Shown piece by piece: positions 54,192 through 63,533 of a stretch of 64,000 bases of DNA. The stretch is from positions 1-64,000 of the forward strand of contig CAXUKO010000004.1 in NCBI GenBank assembly GCA_964251665.1, written 5' to 3'. The position numbers and the translations under genes are program-made. This stretch comes from JBBQLG01 sp964251665. GTDB lineage: Bacteria > Bacteroidota > Bacteroidia > Cytophagales > Spirosomataceae. Under the pieces are notes generated by a model. It was not told the origin of the DNA. It searched no databases and saw nothing but the letters and a program-made list of their open reading frames with translations. Numbering within the stretch: the first letter of the stretch is position 1; the number at the start of each line of letters is the position of its first letter.

Positions 54192-54295
54192 ACCAAAATT
54201 AATGTACATAAATAATGTGGAATGCTGACTGGACGATACCCTGCCGCTTTGGGCTGTTGTTCAGGTTGCATTCCACTTTTCATTAAAACCTGCGA

Positions 54296-55042
54296 ATGAG
54301 TTTACTGCAAGGAAAAGTTGTGTTGATTACCGGTGCCTCGCGGGGGATCGGCCGGGCCATTGCCCAACGATTTGCTCAGGAAGGCGCCCATGTTGCCTTC
54401 ACCTACCTGTCGAGCGTGGAAAAAGGAGAGGCTCTGGCCGCTGAACTCAATGCGTTCGGTACCACTGTGAAAGGCTACCGCTCCGATGCCTCAGATCACA
54501 AAGCTGCCGAAGACCTGGTGAATCAGGTAGTAGCTGACTTTGGTAAATTAGACGTGCTGATCAACAATGCGGGCATTACCAAAGATGGTTTGCTCATGCG
54601 GATGTCGGAAGAGCAATGGGATACCGTAATCAACGTTAATTTAAAGTCGGTCTTTAACCTCACCAAAGCGGCCATCAAACCGATGATGAAAGCCAAGGCC
54701 GGTTCGATCATCAACCTGACGTCGGTGGTAGGTATTCGGGGTAACGCCGGGCAGGCGAACTACGCAGCTTCCAAAGCGGGTATTATCGGTTTCACGAAGT
54801 CGGTAGCCCTCGAACTTGGCTCGCGAAATATCCGCTCCAACGCCATTGCGCCGGGCTTTATCGAAACCGAAATGACGGGCGAAGTGAACCAGAAAGCCGT
54901 TGACGAATGGAAACAGTCGATTCCCATGAAGCGCGGTGGTTCGCCGGAAGAAGTCGCCGACTGTGCCATTTTCTTAGCCTCCGATATGTCCCGTTACATC
55001 ACCGGCCAGGTCTTGCAGGTCGATGGTGGCATGTTAACCTAA
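54296..55042 (+). CDS. fabG: 3-oxoacyl-ACP reductase
   Basis: The 248-residue SDR protein has the NADPH motif GASRGIGRAIAQRFA, LINNAGITKDGLLMRMSEEQW, the Ser of INLTSVVGIRGNAGQ, YAASKAGIIGFTKS with Tyr and Lys, and the C-terminal FLASDMSRYITGQVLQVDGGM. This matches FabG of fatty acid synthesis very closely. It reduces 3-oxoacyl-ACP. The 55062-55136 hairpin follows its stop. Confidence 0.93.
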   Translation: MSLLQGKVVLITGASRGIGRAIAQRFAQEGAHVAFTYLSSVEKGEALAAELNAFGTTVKGYRSDASDHKAAEDLVNQVVADFGKLDVLINNAGITKDGLLMRMSEEQWDTVINVNLKSVFNLTKAAIKPMMKAKAGSIINLTSVVGIRGNAGQANYAASKAGIIGFTKSVALELGSRNIRSNAIAPGFIETEMTGEVNQKAVDEWKQSIPMKRGGSPEEVADCAIFLASDMSRYITGQVLQVDGGMLT

Positions 55043-55061
55043 CTAAGTTGATAAGTTGGTA

Positions 55062-55136
55062 AGTCAGTAAGTTGGTAAGTGTGCCAAAGCGAAGCACTTA
55101 CCGACCTGGGCGAAGCCACTTACCGACTTACTGACT
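55062..55136. repeat. Intergenic hairpin, copy 2 of the family at 33939
   Basis: Arms 55062-55081 and 55117-55136 (20 nt, one G-T pair) form a stem. Within it, 55099-55136 matches the copy near 33979-34016 at about 36 of 38 positions. It lies between fabG and the VWA-like gene. Confidence 0.75.
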
Positions 55137-55143
55137 ATTTACT

Positions 55144-57255
55144 ATGAACCTGATTTTTCAAGCGTCGCCGTGGTGGCTGCTGGTGTGTGTGGTGGCTGGT
55201 GCGACGTATGCCGGGCTGATGTATCAACCGTTGCCCGGTCAGGCGGTGCCCGGTGGCTGGGACCGGCGGCTTAACTACGGGTTGGCTGCGCTCCGGTTTC
55301 TGGTGGTCACCCTGCTCGGCTTTCTGTTGCTCAATCCGCTGATTCGCAGCGTACGGACCATTACCGAAAAGCCCAAGGTCGTGCTGGCCATCGATAACTC
55401 CGAATCGGTGCCGGCAGCGGGCCGACCGGCGCTGAACAAAGCCCTGGCCACCCTGCAAACCCTACGGCAGCAACTGACCGATAAGGGGCTGGAGGTGGCC
55501 GTTCGGACACTGGGTGATTCGGCAACCGATACGGACCTGACACAGCTTCCGTTTACCGAACGCCGGACCGATTTGTCGGGCCTGCTAACGGGAATTCGGT
55601 CGGATTACGAAGGCCGCAACCTGACCGATGTGATCCTGGTCACGGACGGTATCTTTAACCAGGGCCTGTCGCCCACCTTCGGGCAATATCCGTTTACCGT
55701 ACAGACCGTTGGACTGGGCGATACCATTCCCCGAAAAGATGTTCAGTTGAAAGCCGCCGTAGCCAACCGGATTGCCTACTTAGGCAATAAGTTTCCGGTA
55801 CAGGCCGAGGTGGTGAGTAACGGGTTTCAGGGCCAAAATGCTACGGTGGTGCTGCGGCAGAACGGACGTGAAGTTAGTCGGCAGTCGGTTAACTTCGGTC
55901 GCAACGACACCTTTAACCAACTCACGTTTCAGACAACAGCTAACCAGAAAGGCGTGCAGCACCTGACCGTTGAGGTGTTGCCCCAGCCCGGTGAGTTCTC
56001 AACCCAGAATAACCGGCAGGATGTTTATATCGACGTAATCGACAGCAAGGAAAAAATTTTGCTGCTGGCCCTGACCCCGCATCCCGACATTAAGGCGATT
56101 CGCACGATACTGGAAAAGAACCAGAACTACGAAGTGGATGTGAACATCCTGACGGGAACGCCCGCCGGTGAAAGTCCGCAACCGGCTACGGATAAGGTGT
56201 ACGACCTGATTATCCTGCATCAATTACCCGATAATGGTGGGTTAAGCAACCCGATATTACAGCGCCTGCTGGCTAAAAACACGCCGGTGCTGTTCATTCT
56301 CGGTGCCCAGTCGGCAACGGCCCCGCTGAATGCGATTAATCCGGTCCTGCAAATTACTGGCCCGCCAGCGCAGACCGATAAGTCACTGGCCCGATTTAAC
56401 ACGGATTTCAAGCAACTCAACCTGGACCCGGCGCGGCTGGACCTGTTCGATAAACTCCCTCCGCTGACCGTGCCGTATGGCGATTATAAATTACAGGCGG
56501 GCAGCGAAGTTGTGCTGTGGCAGCAGATTGGCAGCGTTAAAACCAACAAACCACTGCTGGCTATTAACATTACCAGTCCACGAAAAGCTGCCGTTTTAGC
56601 CGGTGAAGGACTATGGCAGTGGCGGCTGGAAGAATACGCGCTTACTGACAAGCAGGAAGTGATCGACGAGTTGCTGCAGAAGGTAATGCAACTGATCTCC
56701 GTGAAGGAAGACCGCCGGAAACTGCGCGTCTATCCCGTTCGGAATGAGTTTGTCGCGGGCGAAAAAGTGATCTTCGAGACGGAGTTGTACAACGACATTT
56801 ACGAACGGGTGTACGACAAGCCCATTCAGCTTCAGCTTACCGACGAGAAAGGGCTGACGCGCTCTTACAACTACACCCCAACCGCGAGTAACGGCCGCTT
56901 TGAAATCAGCCGCCTGCCCGAAGGCGTCTATCAATTCAAGGCGACGACCACGCTGAATGGCAAATCTGAGCAGTCGGGTGGGCAGTTTGTCGTGCGCGAT
57001 CTCCAGCTTGAGGCCCTTAATACCACCGCCGATCATGCGTTGCTCCGACAGTTAGCGCAGCAAACCGGCGGGCGTTTTTACAACACAAGTAACGTCGCCA
57101 GTCTGGTGCAGAACCTGACGACCCGTCAGACGCCCGACCGCCTGACGAGTACCGAAGCCATGGATGAGATCATCAACTGGCGGTGGCTGTTTTTCGTGAT
57201 TCTGGTACTCGCCGGGGCCGAATGGGGATTGCGGAAGGTGAACGGAGGGTATTAG
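55144..57255 (+). CDS. Membrane-anchored VWA-like protein
   Basis: The 703-residue protein has two N-terminal membrane segments (ASPWWLLVCVVAGATYAGLMY, and LAALRFLVVTLLGFLLLNPL). It continues with a von Willebrand factor A-like domain (VVLAIDNSESV, a DxSxS MIDAS pattern, and VILVTDGIFNQG), a long periplasmic beta-rich region (about 210-600) and a C-terminal helix (WRWLFFVILVLAGAEWGL). The order resembles BatA-like or peptidase-associated membrane proteins; no partner genes are nearby. Function unknown. Confidence 0.8.
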   Translation: MNLIFQASPWWLLVCVVAGATYAGLMYQPLPGQAVPGGWDRRLNYGLAALRFLVVTLLGFLLLNPLIRSVRTITEKPKVVLAIDNSESVPAAGRPALNKALATLQTLRQQLTDKGLEVAVRTLGDSATDTDLTQLPFTERRTDLSGLLTGIRSDYEGRNLTDVILVTDGIFNQGLSPTFGQYPFTVQTVGLGDTIPRKDVQLKAAVANRIAYLGNKFPVQAEVVSNGFQGQNATVVLRQNGREVSRQSVNFGRNDTFNQLTFQTTANQKGVQHLTVEVLPQPGEFSTQNNRQDVYIDVIDSKEKILLLALTPHPDIKAIRTILEKNQNYEVDVNILTGTPAGESPQPATDKVYDLIILHQLPDNGGLSNPILQRLLAKNTPVLFILGAQSATAPLNAINPVLQITGPPAQTDKSLARFNTDFKQLNLDPARLDLFDKLPPLTVPYGDYKLQAGSEVVLWQQIGSVKTNKPLLAINITSPRKAAVLAGEGLWQWRLEEYALTDKQEVIDELLQKVMQLISVKEDRRKLRVYPVRNEFVAGEKVIFETELYNDIYERVYDKPIQLQLTDEKGLTRSYNYTPTASNGRFEISRLPEGVYQFKATTTLNGKSEQSGGQFVVRDLQLEALNTTADHALLRQLAQQTGGRFYNTSNVASLVQNLTTRQTPDRLTSTEAMDEIINWRWLFFVILVLAGAEWGLRKVNGGY

Positions 57256-57302
57256 GCAACACCTGAGTTCTGGTAAATAACTGTCGTATCAGGCTACTGA
57301 GA

Positions 57303-57330
57303 AGCCGCACCGGACAATCCCGGTGCGGCT
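57303..57330 (+). terminator. Rho-independent terminator after the VWA-like gene
   Basis: AGCCGCACCGG (57303-57313) pairs with 57320-57330 around a 6-base loop, followed by TTTTT. The rest of the 322-base gap to 57577 holds no gene. Confidence 0.88.
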
Positions 57331-57577
57331 TTTTATGGTTTAACGACCTGATGATAAGTTGTCATTTTACACGGTTAGGCGGTTGCTTTCCTAACCGGCC
57401 CACCCGGTTTATTCAGGGGGAAAAGCAGTTGAGGAGTCTGTTTTGCGGGTTGACGCACCAGAAACTGGTTGGTCGGTCGGTACGGCTGTAGGTTTGCACA
57501 GGCTTTCGGGACAACCCGCAGCCACGATCTAACCACTCTTTTTCAACCCTTTTAACCCGCACCGGCGGACTAATCGT

Positions 57578-58330
57578 ATGATTACCTCTTTTACCACCCG
57601 TTTTGCCCTAACCCTGCTGCTGGCGGGGTACACCACCGTCCCACTTTGGGCGCAACAGACGGTTCACCGAACAACCGCCCCTAAGCACACGACTATTACG
57701 GCTAAACCGCCCATTGCTGCAACCAGGCCGACTACGACCAACCGGCCAGCTACCGCCAGTACGTCGGCCCCGGCTCAGTCGTCGCAACTGGTAACACTCC
57801 CGGCGAATAACGCGCAGCCAACACCCGGTCGGTATACGGGCGGGTCAATCAGTACGTCGGCTACACGCAGTACGGGGAACCACAGCCAGACGGCTTTTGG
57901 CAGTTCCCGCAACAAGTACCTGAACGTTGGCGTGGGGCTGGCCGCCTATTACGGCGCGGGTCTGCCACTGGGCGCTTCGTTTGAAGTGGACGTGAAAAAT
58001 AACATCTCGGCAGGCGGATCGGTCGATTACCTGCACTACAGCGGTGGCTACACCTTTATTTATGTTGGTGCCCGCAGTTCGTATCACCTGGGCGAACTGC
58101 TGAACGTGCAGAATCACAAGTTTGATCCGTATATCGGCGCGACGCTGGGCTTTCGCCACACGGGCTATGACAATTCGTATGGCTATTACGACTATGGTTC
58201 CTACAACAGCGGGCTGTATCTGGGCGCTCACCTCGGCAGCCGGTATTACTTCGGCGAAAAAGTCGGTGGCTTTGCCGAGGTAGGCTACGGCGTGTCGGCC
58301 CTGCGCATTGGCCTGACCGCAAAATTCTAA
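57578..58330 (+). CDS. Small outer-membrane beta-barrel protein
   Basis: The 250-residue protein has a signal peptide (ITSFTTRFALTLLLAGYTTVPLWA), a Thr/Pro/Ala-rich linker (about residues 28-105), then barrel strands: YLNVGVGLAAYYGAGLPLGA, ISAGGSVDYLHYSGGYTFIYV, DPYIGATLGFRHTGYDNSYG, and a final EVGYGVSALRIGLTAKF. It probably sits in the outer membrane. The linker could span the peptidoglycan. Function unknown. Confidence 0.8.
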   Translation: MITSFTTRFALTLLLAGYTTVPLWAQQTVHRTTAPKHTTITAKPPIAATRPTTTNRPATASTSAPAQSSQLVTLPANNAQPTPGRYTGGSISTSATRSTGNHSQTAFGSSRNKYLNVGVGLAAYYGAGLPLGASFEVDVKNNISAGGSVDYLHYSGGYTFIYVGARSSYHLGELLNVQNHKFDPYIGATLGFRHTGYDNSYGYYDYGSYNSGLYLGAHLGSRYYFGEKVGGFAEVGYGVSALRIGLTAKF

Positions 58331-58364
58331 TCCATTCAAATTACACTTTTAACCACATACAGCT

Positions 58365-58484
58365 ATGAAAGCAACCACACGCATCCGCACCGCTCTAAGC
58401 GCCGGCCGTTCGCAGGTACTGGGGCTGGAATCGACAGTCCGTCGTCCCGTACGGCGGGTTCCCGTCTCCTCAACCGGCCGGTAA
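58365..58484 (+). CDS. Small basic peptide ORF
   Basis: A 39-residue frame starts 35 bases after the barrel gene: MKATTRIRTALSAGRSQVLG, then a stretch rich in Arg and Val, ending at TAA 58482-58484. It has 8 Arg and no acidic cluster. It is followed closely by the 58502-58537 terminator, so it is inside the same transcript. Function unknown; it may not be translated. Confidence 0.4.
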   Translation: MKATTRIRTALSAGRSQVLGLESTVRRPVRRVPVSSTGR

Positions 58485-58501
58485 GACAACGGCCATCAGT
58501 A

Positions 58502-58537
58502 AACAGAAAAGCCCGGCTTCGACCGAGCTTTTCTGTT
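58502..58537. terminator. Hairpin between convergent units
   Basis: AACAGAAAAGCCCGG (58502-58516) pairs with 58523-58537 apart from one wobble. It ends the plus-strand barrel unit and lies just past the acetyltransferase stop on the minus strand. Confidence 0.78.
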
Positions 58538-58564
58538 AGCAGTAAAATGTTGGTAGTGAGACCG

Positions 58565-59218
58565 CTATGCGCCACCTTCTTGCCCATTCTGATCGACGGT
58601 TGCCAGAAAGTCGGCTACTTGGCCCGTTAACAACGACGAGTACTGACTGATTTTGTCGATAGGCCAATGCCACCAGGCGAGTTGCCGCAGCCGGTTAATC
58701 GTCGGCTCGTCGAACCGCTTGCGGATGAGCCGGGCGGGGTTCCCCCCGACGATGCTGTACGGCTCCACATCCCGCGTCACAACCGAATACGCCCCGATCA
58801 TGGCCCCATCGCCAATGGTAACGCCCGGCATAACAGCCGCCCGGTAACCAATCCAAACGTCATTGCCAATTACCGTATCGCCTTTTGTGGGGTAGGATTT
58901 TCCCGCCATTGCCCCGCTCCAGTCGCCCCCAAACACGGCAAAGGGATAGGCACTAACCGCGTCGGTCAGGTGGTTGGCCCCGTTCATAATAAACTCCACA
59001 CCGGACGCGATCATGCAAAATTTACCGATGCTAAGCCGGTCGCCGGTGAAGTCGAACAGGTACCGGACGTTGCGCTGAAAATTGGCTACCGTGTCGAAGT
59101 CGTCGTAGTAGGTATAATCGCCAATGCTGATCTGCGGGTGATCGATAATATTTTTGAGAAAGCACAGCCGGTCGTAGCCAGCCAGTGGAAAAACGGTTGA
59201 TGGAGGAAGTACAGCCAT
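58565..59218 (-). CDS. CatB/Vat-like xenobiotic O-acetyltransferase
   Basis: The 217-residue protein is a left-handed beta-helix acetyltransferase with the Vat/CatB blocks ISIGDYTYYDDFD, KFCMIASGVEFIMNGANHLTDAVSAYPFAVFG (active-site His in NHLTD), GDTVIGNDVWIGYRAAVMPGVTIGDGAMIGAYSVVTRDVEPYSIVGGNPARLI and FDEPTINRLRQLAWWHWPIDKI. Family members acetylate chloramphenicol, streptogramins or other acceptors. The acceptor here is not predictable, so a resistance role should not be assumed. Confidence 0.85.
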   Translation of the reverse strand: MAVLPPSTVFPLAGYDRLCFLKNIIDHPQISIGDYTYYDDFDTVANFQRNVRYLFDFTGDRLSIGKFCMIASGVEFIMNGANHLTDAVSAYPFAVFGGDWSGAMAGKSYPTKGDTVIGNDVWIGYRAAVMPGVTIGDGAMIGAYSVVTRDVEPYSIVGGNPARLIRKRFDEPTINRLRQLAWWHWPIDKISQYSSLLTGQVADFLATVDQNGQEGGA

Positions 59219-59238
59219 TGGTCAGAAGGGTAAAAAAA

Positions 59239-59281
59239 TTGCGTTGCAATAGTACAGCTTAGTGGCACTATTGCAACGCAA
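59239..59281 (-). terminator. Rho-independent terminator of the LytS/LytTR unit
   Basis: TTGCGTTGCAATAGT (59239-59253) pairs perfectly with 59267-59281; the minus strand then runs into seven Ts (59232-59238). It lies between the broken kinase gene and the acetyltransferase start. Confidence 0.88.
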
Positions 59282-59399
59282 ACCAGTACCGGTTTTCAGC
59301 GCTGGCTCAGAAACTGAAACCGACGTAAGTTGCCCGGCGGCTGCGTATAGCCTTTTAATTACCTGCCTCTCCCGGCTGGTCAGCTCTCTGGTCGTCCGT

Positions 59400-60515
59400 T
59401 TACTGGAGTAAGGGCAGCAACACGGTGAAGTGGCCGTCATCCTTCCGAACAACGATGTCAGTTTTTGTCAACATTCGGTATTTGGCGGTACTATTGGTCA
59501 GACCAACGCCATTGCTGGCCAATTGTCTGGTTTTGAGCTGCAGGTTGTTCCGCACCCGAAGCTGACCGGTTTCGGTCGTGCTGACTTCGATGAACAGGGG
59601 CGGCTGGCCTGCACTACATTATGCTTTACACGGTCCGCCGTTGCGGGCATTTTCCACCAGCAGTTGCAGCGTCAGCGGGGGTAGCAAACTGTTCAGCCAG
59701 TCGTCGCATACGGCCAGTGGGACGTTAACGCCCGCGCCGTAGCGGGTTTGGCGTAAATGCACATACGACTCAATAAAGGCGATCTCAGCGTGTAACGGGG
59801 TAAGTTCATGATCCGGTCCCGCTCCGGCCGGTGCGTTGTGGTCCGGCAGTCCGGTGCGATACCAGTCGTTACGGTTCGCCTGCAACAGGTACCGGTAAAT
59901 TTTCGATAGTTCATCCACAAACCGACCCGCCTGCCCGGGAGCCTATTCGATCAGTGCCGACAGCGAGTTGAGCGAATTGAACAGGAACCGGGTCGCCGGT
60001 GCGATGCGGGTTGACCTGGCTCTTGGGCGAATTAAAACGGATCTGCCACTGGGCTTTGGTCAGTTCTTCTTTTTCCTGGTACGTCTGCCGCCACTGACGC
60101 AGGATGTACCAGCCTTCATACACGCTGAAGCACACCACGTGGTAGAACAACTGAATCCCCACGGACGTAACGTAATCGACCAGACCCCGCCAAAGGGCAT
60201 CCCGGGAGCCCAGCACCAGGTGCAGACCAAATCGAAAAAAACGGCTGCATTCACCAGCAGGGGCATCAGCAACAGCAACCTGAACAGCCGCTGTGGAGTG
60301 CACTCCAGACCGGGAAACCGGTGCTGCACGCGCTGCGTAACCCAGCGGCCGAGTTACCAGAACAGCCAGCCCGCCACCAATCCAACTCCTGTAGCGTAAG
60401 CCCGGGCGGATGGCGCAGCCTTTAACCAGAAAGAAAGCCGGAAGAATACGTTACCAAAAATAAACAGGCCAACCGGACCAAGCCAGCGCAGGTGGACGTC
60501 GTTGAAGCGTACCAT
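59400..60515 (-). pseudogene. Degraded LytS-family sensor kinase
   Basis: ATG 60515 follows the regulator stop by 7 bases. Blocks line up with the intact kinase at 61334-62473: VAGWLFW then LGRWVTQRV, QVNPH, FLFNSLNSLSALI, RFVDELSKIYRYLLQANRN, PPLTLQLLVENA, VKHNVVQAG and NGVGLTN. They are broken by stops at 60354-60356 and 59943-59945, an apparent one-base loss in a T-run at 60235-60241, and two insertions of 16 bases (59988-60003 after NPH, and 59630-59645 after ENA). The reading therefore changes frame at least three times. Not functional as written. Confidence 0.85.
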
Positions 60516-60521
60516 GTCCGG

Positions 60522-61337
60522 TCATTTGCCCATCCAGTTCTTGAAATCGCTCACCTTTTCCCGGCTCACTAAAGCTTCCTTATCGAAAGCGGGTTTGAGC
60601 GTCAGGGCCAGGCGGTTGCCAAAGTACGGCTGAATCTGCTCCACAGCCCCGTGGGTCAGAATCAGGCCCCGGTTAACCCGGAAAAACTGCACCGGGTCGA
60701 GTGAGTCGGCGAGTTCGTCGAGGGTGTAGTCCACTAAGAATTTCTGGCCCGTGCGGGTTCGGAAAAAACTAAACCGCTCGTCGGTGTAGAAATACAGGAT
60801 GTCGCCTACCTCCACCGACAGCAGTTTCTGGCCTTGCTTCACCAGAAAGCGTTTGCGGTGTTCTTTACCCGGTGTGCGGCCTTCTGACCATGCCTGGCTG
60901 TTGCCCGCCTGTAGTTCGCGCAGTAGTTTTTCGATGTTGATGCTCTGCACCGCCGGGGCCGATTCGGTGGGGTTGGTGGCCGGGGCCAGGTCACGGAGTT
61001 TTTTCAGGCTGCGCTGCAAGTCTTCTTTCTGGATGGGTTTAAGCAGGTAGTCGATGCTGTTGACCTTAAAGGCCTGCAGGGCATATTCGTCGTAGGACGT
61101 CGTGAAGATAACCCGGCTGCGGACATCCACCTGATCGAAGATCTCGAAGCTCTGACCGTCGGCCAGTTCGATGTCCATAAAAATCAGGTCGGGAGCCGGG
61201 TTGTCCTGAAGCCAGCTCACCGAATCTTCGATGCTGCCCGTCACACCCTGCACGGCTAAGCCCGGGTCTACTTCGGCCACTAATTTGCGCAGTTTGCGGA
61301 CCGCTAATTCTTCGTCTTCAACAATCAGTACGTTCAT
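60522..61337 (-). CDS. LytTR-family response regulator
   Basis: The 271-residue protein has a receiver domain (MNVLIVEDEELAVRKLRKLV, LIFMDIELADG with the phospho-acceptor Asp55, VIFTTSYDEYALQAFKVNSIDYLLKPI) and a C-terminal LytTR DNA-binding domain (about 160-265: VGDILYFYTDERFSFFRTRTG, FFRVNRGLILTHGAVEQIQPY). It overlaps the intact kinase gene by four bases. It binds DNA when phosphorylated; targets are unknown. Confidence 0.92.
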   Translation of the reverse strand: MNVLIVEDEELAVRKLRKLVAEVDPGLAVQGVTGSIEDSVSWLQDNPAPDLIFMDIELADGQSFEIFDQVDVRSRVIFTTSYDEYALQAFKVNSIDYLLKPIQKEDLQRSLKKLRDLAPATNPTESAPAVQSINIEKLLRELQAGNSQAWSEGRTPGKEHRKRFLVKQGQKLLSVEVGDILYFYTDERFSFFRTRTGQKFLVDYTLDELADSLDPVQFFRVNRGLILTHGAVEQIQPYFGNRLALTLKPAFDKEALVSREKVSDFKNWMGK

Positions 61338-62473
61338 GGTCGTAAAGGATTTAAAAGGGGGAGATACAGGGTGAAAGAGGTGTCGGTTTCGTCAATTCGG
61401 ATAGCCCCGTCGCCGGTCAGGATCGCTGCCGGGTCAAGGCGCCGTTGGGCCAGCAGCCGGTACTTTTCCCGGATGTTGGTCAGACCCAGCCGGTTGGTCA
61501 GCACGGGCGGGCGGTCTGGCCGACTGGTCTTGCGCTGCCGGTTGTTGCGTACCAACAGATACCCGCCGGGGGCCGATTGGATCTCGATCCGCAGCGGCTT
61601 TCCGGCCTGGATCACGTTGTGCTTCACGGCGTTCTCCACCAGCATCTGAAGCGTCAGCGGGGGCAGCAAACTGGCCTCATCCGCCGGGTTGACCAGTACA
61701 TCTAACTCGATACCCGCTCCATAGCGCGTTTTGAGCAGGTGGAAATACGACTGAATAAACGTCAGTTCAACCGCCAGGGTGGTCAGTTCGCCGTCGGGAT
61801 CGGTGGGGTTACGGTTCGTTTGCAGGAGGTAGCGGTAGACCTTCGCCATCTCATCCACGAACGTCTGCGCACGCTCCGGCTCGTCGGCGATCAGGGCCGA
61901 GAGGGAGTTAAGCGTATTGAACAGAAAGTGAGGATTCACCTGATTTTTAAGGCTTTCGTACTGACTTTGCAGGTTCGTCTTTTTGAGGGCCTCGTTTTCG
62001 AGCATGTTCTCCCGCCACCTGGTGAGTGAGTACAGACTCTCGAACGCCCCCGCTGATACGATGTTGGCCACCACGTTAACGAGCAGGATGCGGGGCAGCA
62101 GGCCGGGTTTTGGCACATACCCGAACCACTGAAAGTGGGTATAGCCCCAAAGCGTGCCGAGCACAAACACGGGCGTAACAGTCATAAACACCGTCAGCAG
62201 CAGGCCCAGCCGTTTGCCGCTCTGGTGCAGGCCGGGGTAGCGGGCCGTTACGCGCTGGGTCAGCCCGTCGAGCAGCAACTGGCACCCAACGGCTACGCCT
62301 GCATTAAGTCCCGTAGCCCCCGCAAAGGTGGGCCAGTGACTCACGTAACGCGGCCCCAGCAGCAGGTAAGTAACCCCCGGAATAAACCACGGCAGTAACA
62401 CCAGCAATTGCCAGCGAAACTGGTTGGTGGGCCGAAACCAGGGGCGGCTCAGGGGCATCGAGATCGACATCAT
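61334..62473 (-). CDS. LytS-family sensor histidine kinase (intact)
   Basis: The start at ATG 62473 overlaps the stop of the upstream gene (ATGA), giving 379 residues; a longer frame to 62524 is less likely. Four hydrophobic segments (about residues 25-150) precede the kinase core: LKNQVNPHFLFNTLNSLSALIADEPE with His182, FVDEMAKVYRYLLQTNRN, LLPPLTLQMLVENAVKHNVIQAG (N box) and RLGLTNIREKYRLL (G box region). It senses an unknown signal and phosphorylates the adjacent LytTR regulator, with which it is translationally coupled. Confidence 0.92.
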   Translation of the reverse strand: MMSISMPLSRPWFRPTNQFRWQLLVLLPWFIPGVTYLLLGPRYVSHWPTFAGATGLNAGVAVGCQLLLDGLTQRVTARYPGLHQSGKRLGLLLTVFMTVTPVFVLGTLWGYTHFQWFGYVPKPGLLPRILLVNVVANIVSAGAFESLYSLTRWRENMLENEALKKTNLQSQYESLKNQVNPHFLFNTLNSLSALIADEPERAQTFVDEMAKVYRYLLQTNRNPTDPDGELTTLAVELTFIQSYFHLLKTRYGAGIELDVLVNPADEASLLPPLTLQMLVENAVKHNVIQAGKPLRIEIQSAPGGYLLVRNNRQRKTSRPDRPPVLTNRLGLTNIREKYRLLAQRRLDPAAILTGDGAIRIDETDTSFTLYLPLLNPLRP

Positions 62474-63533
62474 GCCGTAACAAAGGTGCTTTCCGCCCGC
62501 AGCGGCAGCGTTATAGTGAAACAAAGATCATCAGCCAGCACCGCTACCGGCGATCCGGGCAGACTGGTATACCTGGCCATCAGGGTAGTCAGCTCATCGG
62601 TGTCGGCGCGGAACCGGCCCGAACGCGGCTGGCGGTTGTACTGCATCCGTAACTCACCCGCTGGCGTGGTGTCGATGCGGATGCGGAGCGGTTTAGCCAC
62701 GTTGACAATGTTGTGCCGGATGGCGTGATCGAGCAGCAACTGCCCGGATAACGGCGGCAAGGTAGCCGACTGCCGGGCGGGTCCACGGCGATGGTGAGCG
62801 AGATGCCGGATTGGTAGCGTGTAGTGAGCAAATACCCGTAGGAGTTGATAAACGCCAGTTCAGCGCCCAGGGTCGTCAGCGGCTGATGGGCTACACCCAG
62901 CAGGTAGCGATAGACGTTGGAGAGGTGATCCACGAAAACACTGGCCCGCTGCTGATCCTGCCCGATGAGCGCCGACAGCGAGGTGAGCGACGTAAATAGA
63001 AATTGCGGGTTGATCTGCCGTTTGAGGGCGTCGAAATCCTGTTGGAGAGCGGCCCGTTTTAACTGCTCTTTCTCGGTCTGGTTTTCCTGCCAGCGGCTGT
63101 AGGTATACTGAATGCCCAGCACAAAACACAGCAGCAGATCGAATACAACACCCAGTGCTATAATTGCCCGGACGGTGCCCCAATCGAAGGGTCGGCTGAA
63201 AACGGGGAACAGGCTATACATCCATACATCGAACACCGCCAGACCGGACGTAAGCGTGGTAACGGCCAGTAGGGCGATCAAAGTGCGCTGCCTTACCTGC
63301 CGGGCAGCCGGGTAGTGCCGGATGATGCTCTTCACTACCGCCGTCAGGATGCCCAGCGACAGCCAGTACAGCCCAAATACCAGCCCAGTGCCCCAGGCAA
63401 ACACGGACGGGCTGGTGAAGTAGCGTTCGTGCAGGAACAGGTAGTTGCCCACCGGAAACAGCACCGGCATCATCAGCACATGATACCACAGTTCGGGGCG
63501 GGTAAACAGCGGTTTGGGCAAGTGAATATTCAT
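62470..63533 (-). pseudogene. Frameshifted LytS-family kinase lacking the phospho-acceptor His
   Basis: The frame from ATG 63533 encodes four hydrophobic segments and the kinase region to VDPP (about residue 252). It then reads nonsense until 62589, while the true C-terminal part (PPLSGQLLLDHAIRHNIVNVAKPLRI) continues in another frame to 62470. One base lost near 62770-62785 explains this. Also, the core reads LKRQINPQFLFTSLTSLSALI, so the usual His of NPHFLFN is Gln177 and Asn is Thr. It ends with ATGA coupling to the intact kinase. Not a working kinase, though the sensor half might survive. Confidence 0.85.

Noticed and set aside
58565..59218. A streptogramin or chloramphenicol resistance gene
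   Set aside because: The fold fits, but many such acetyltransferases are not resistance enzymes and no acceptor-specific residue could be confirmed.
59619..60303. Two small separate proteins opposite and beside the broken kinase
   Set aside because: Their sequences align in order with the intact kinase and are fragments of one disrupted gene.
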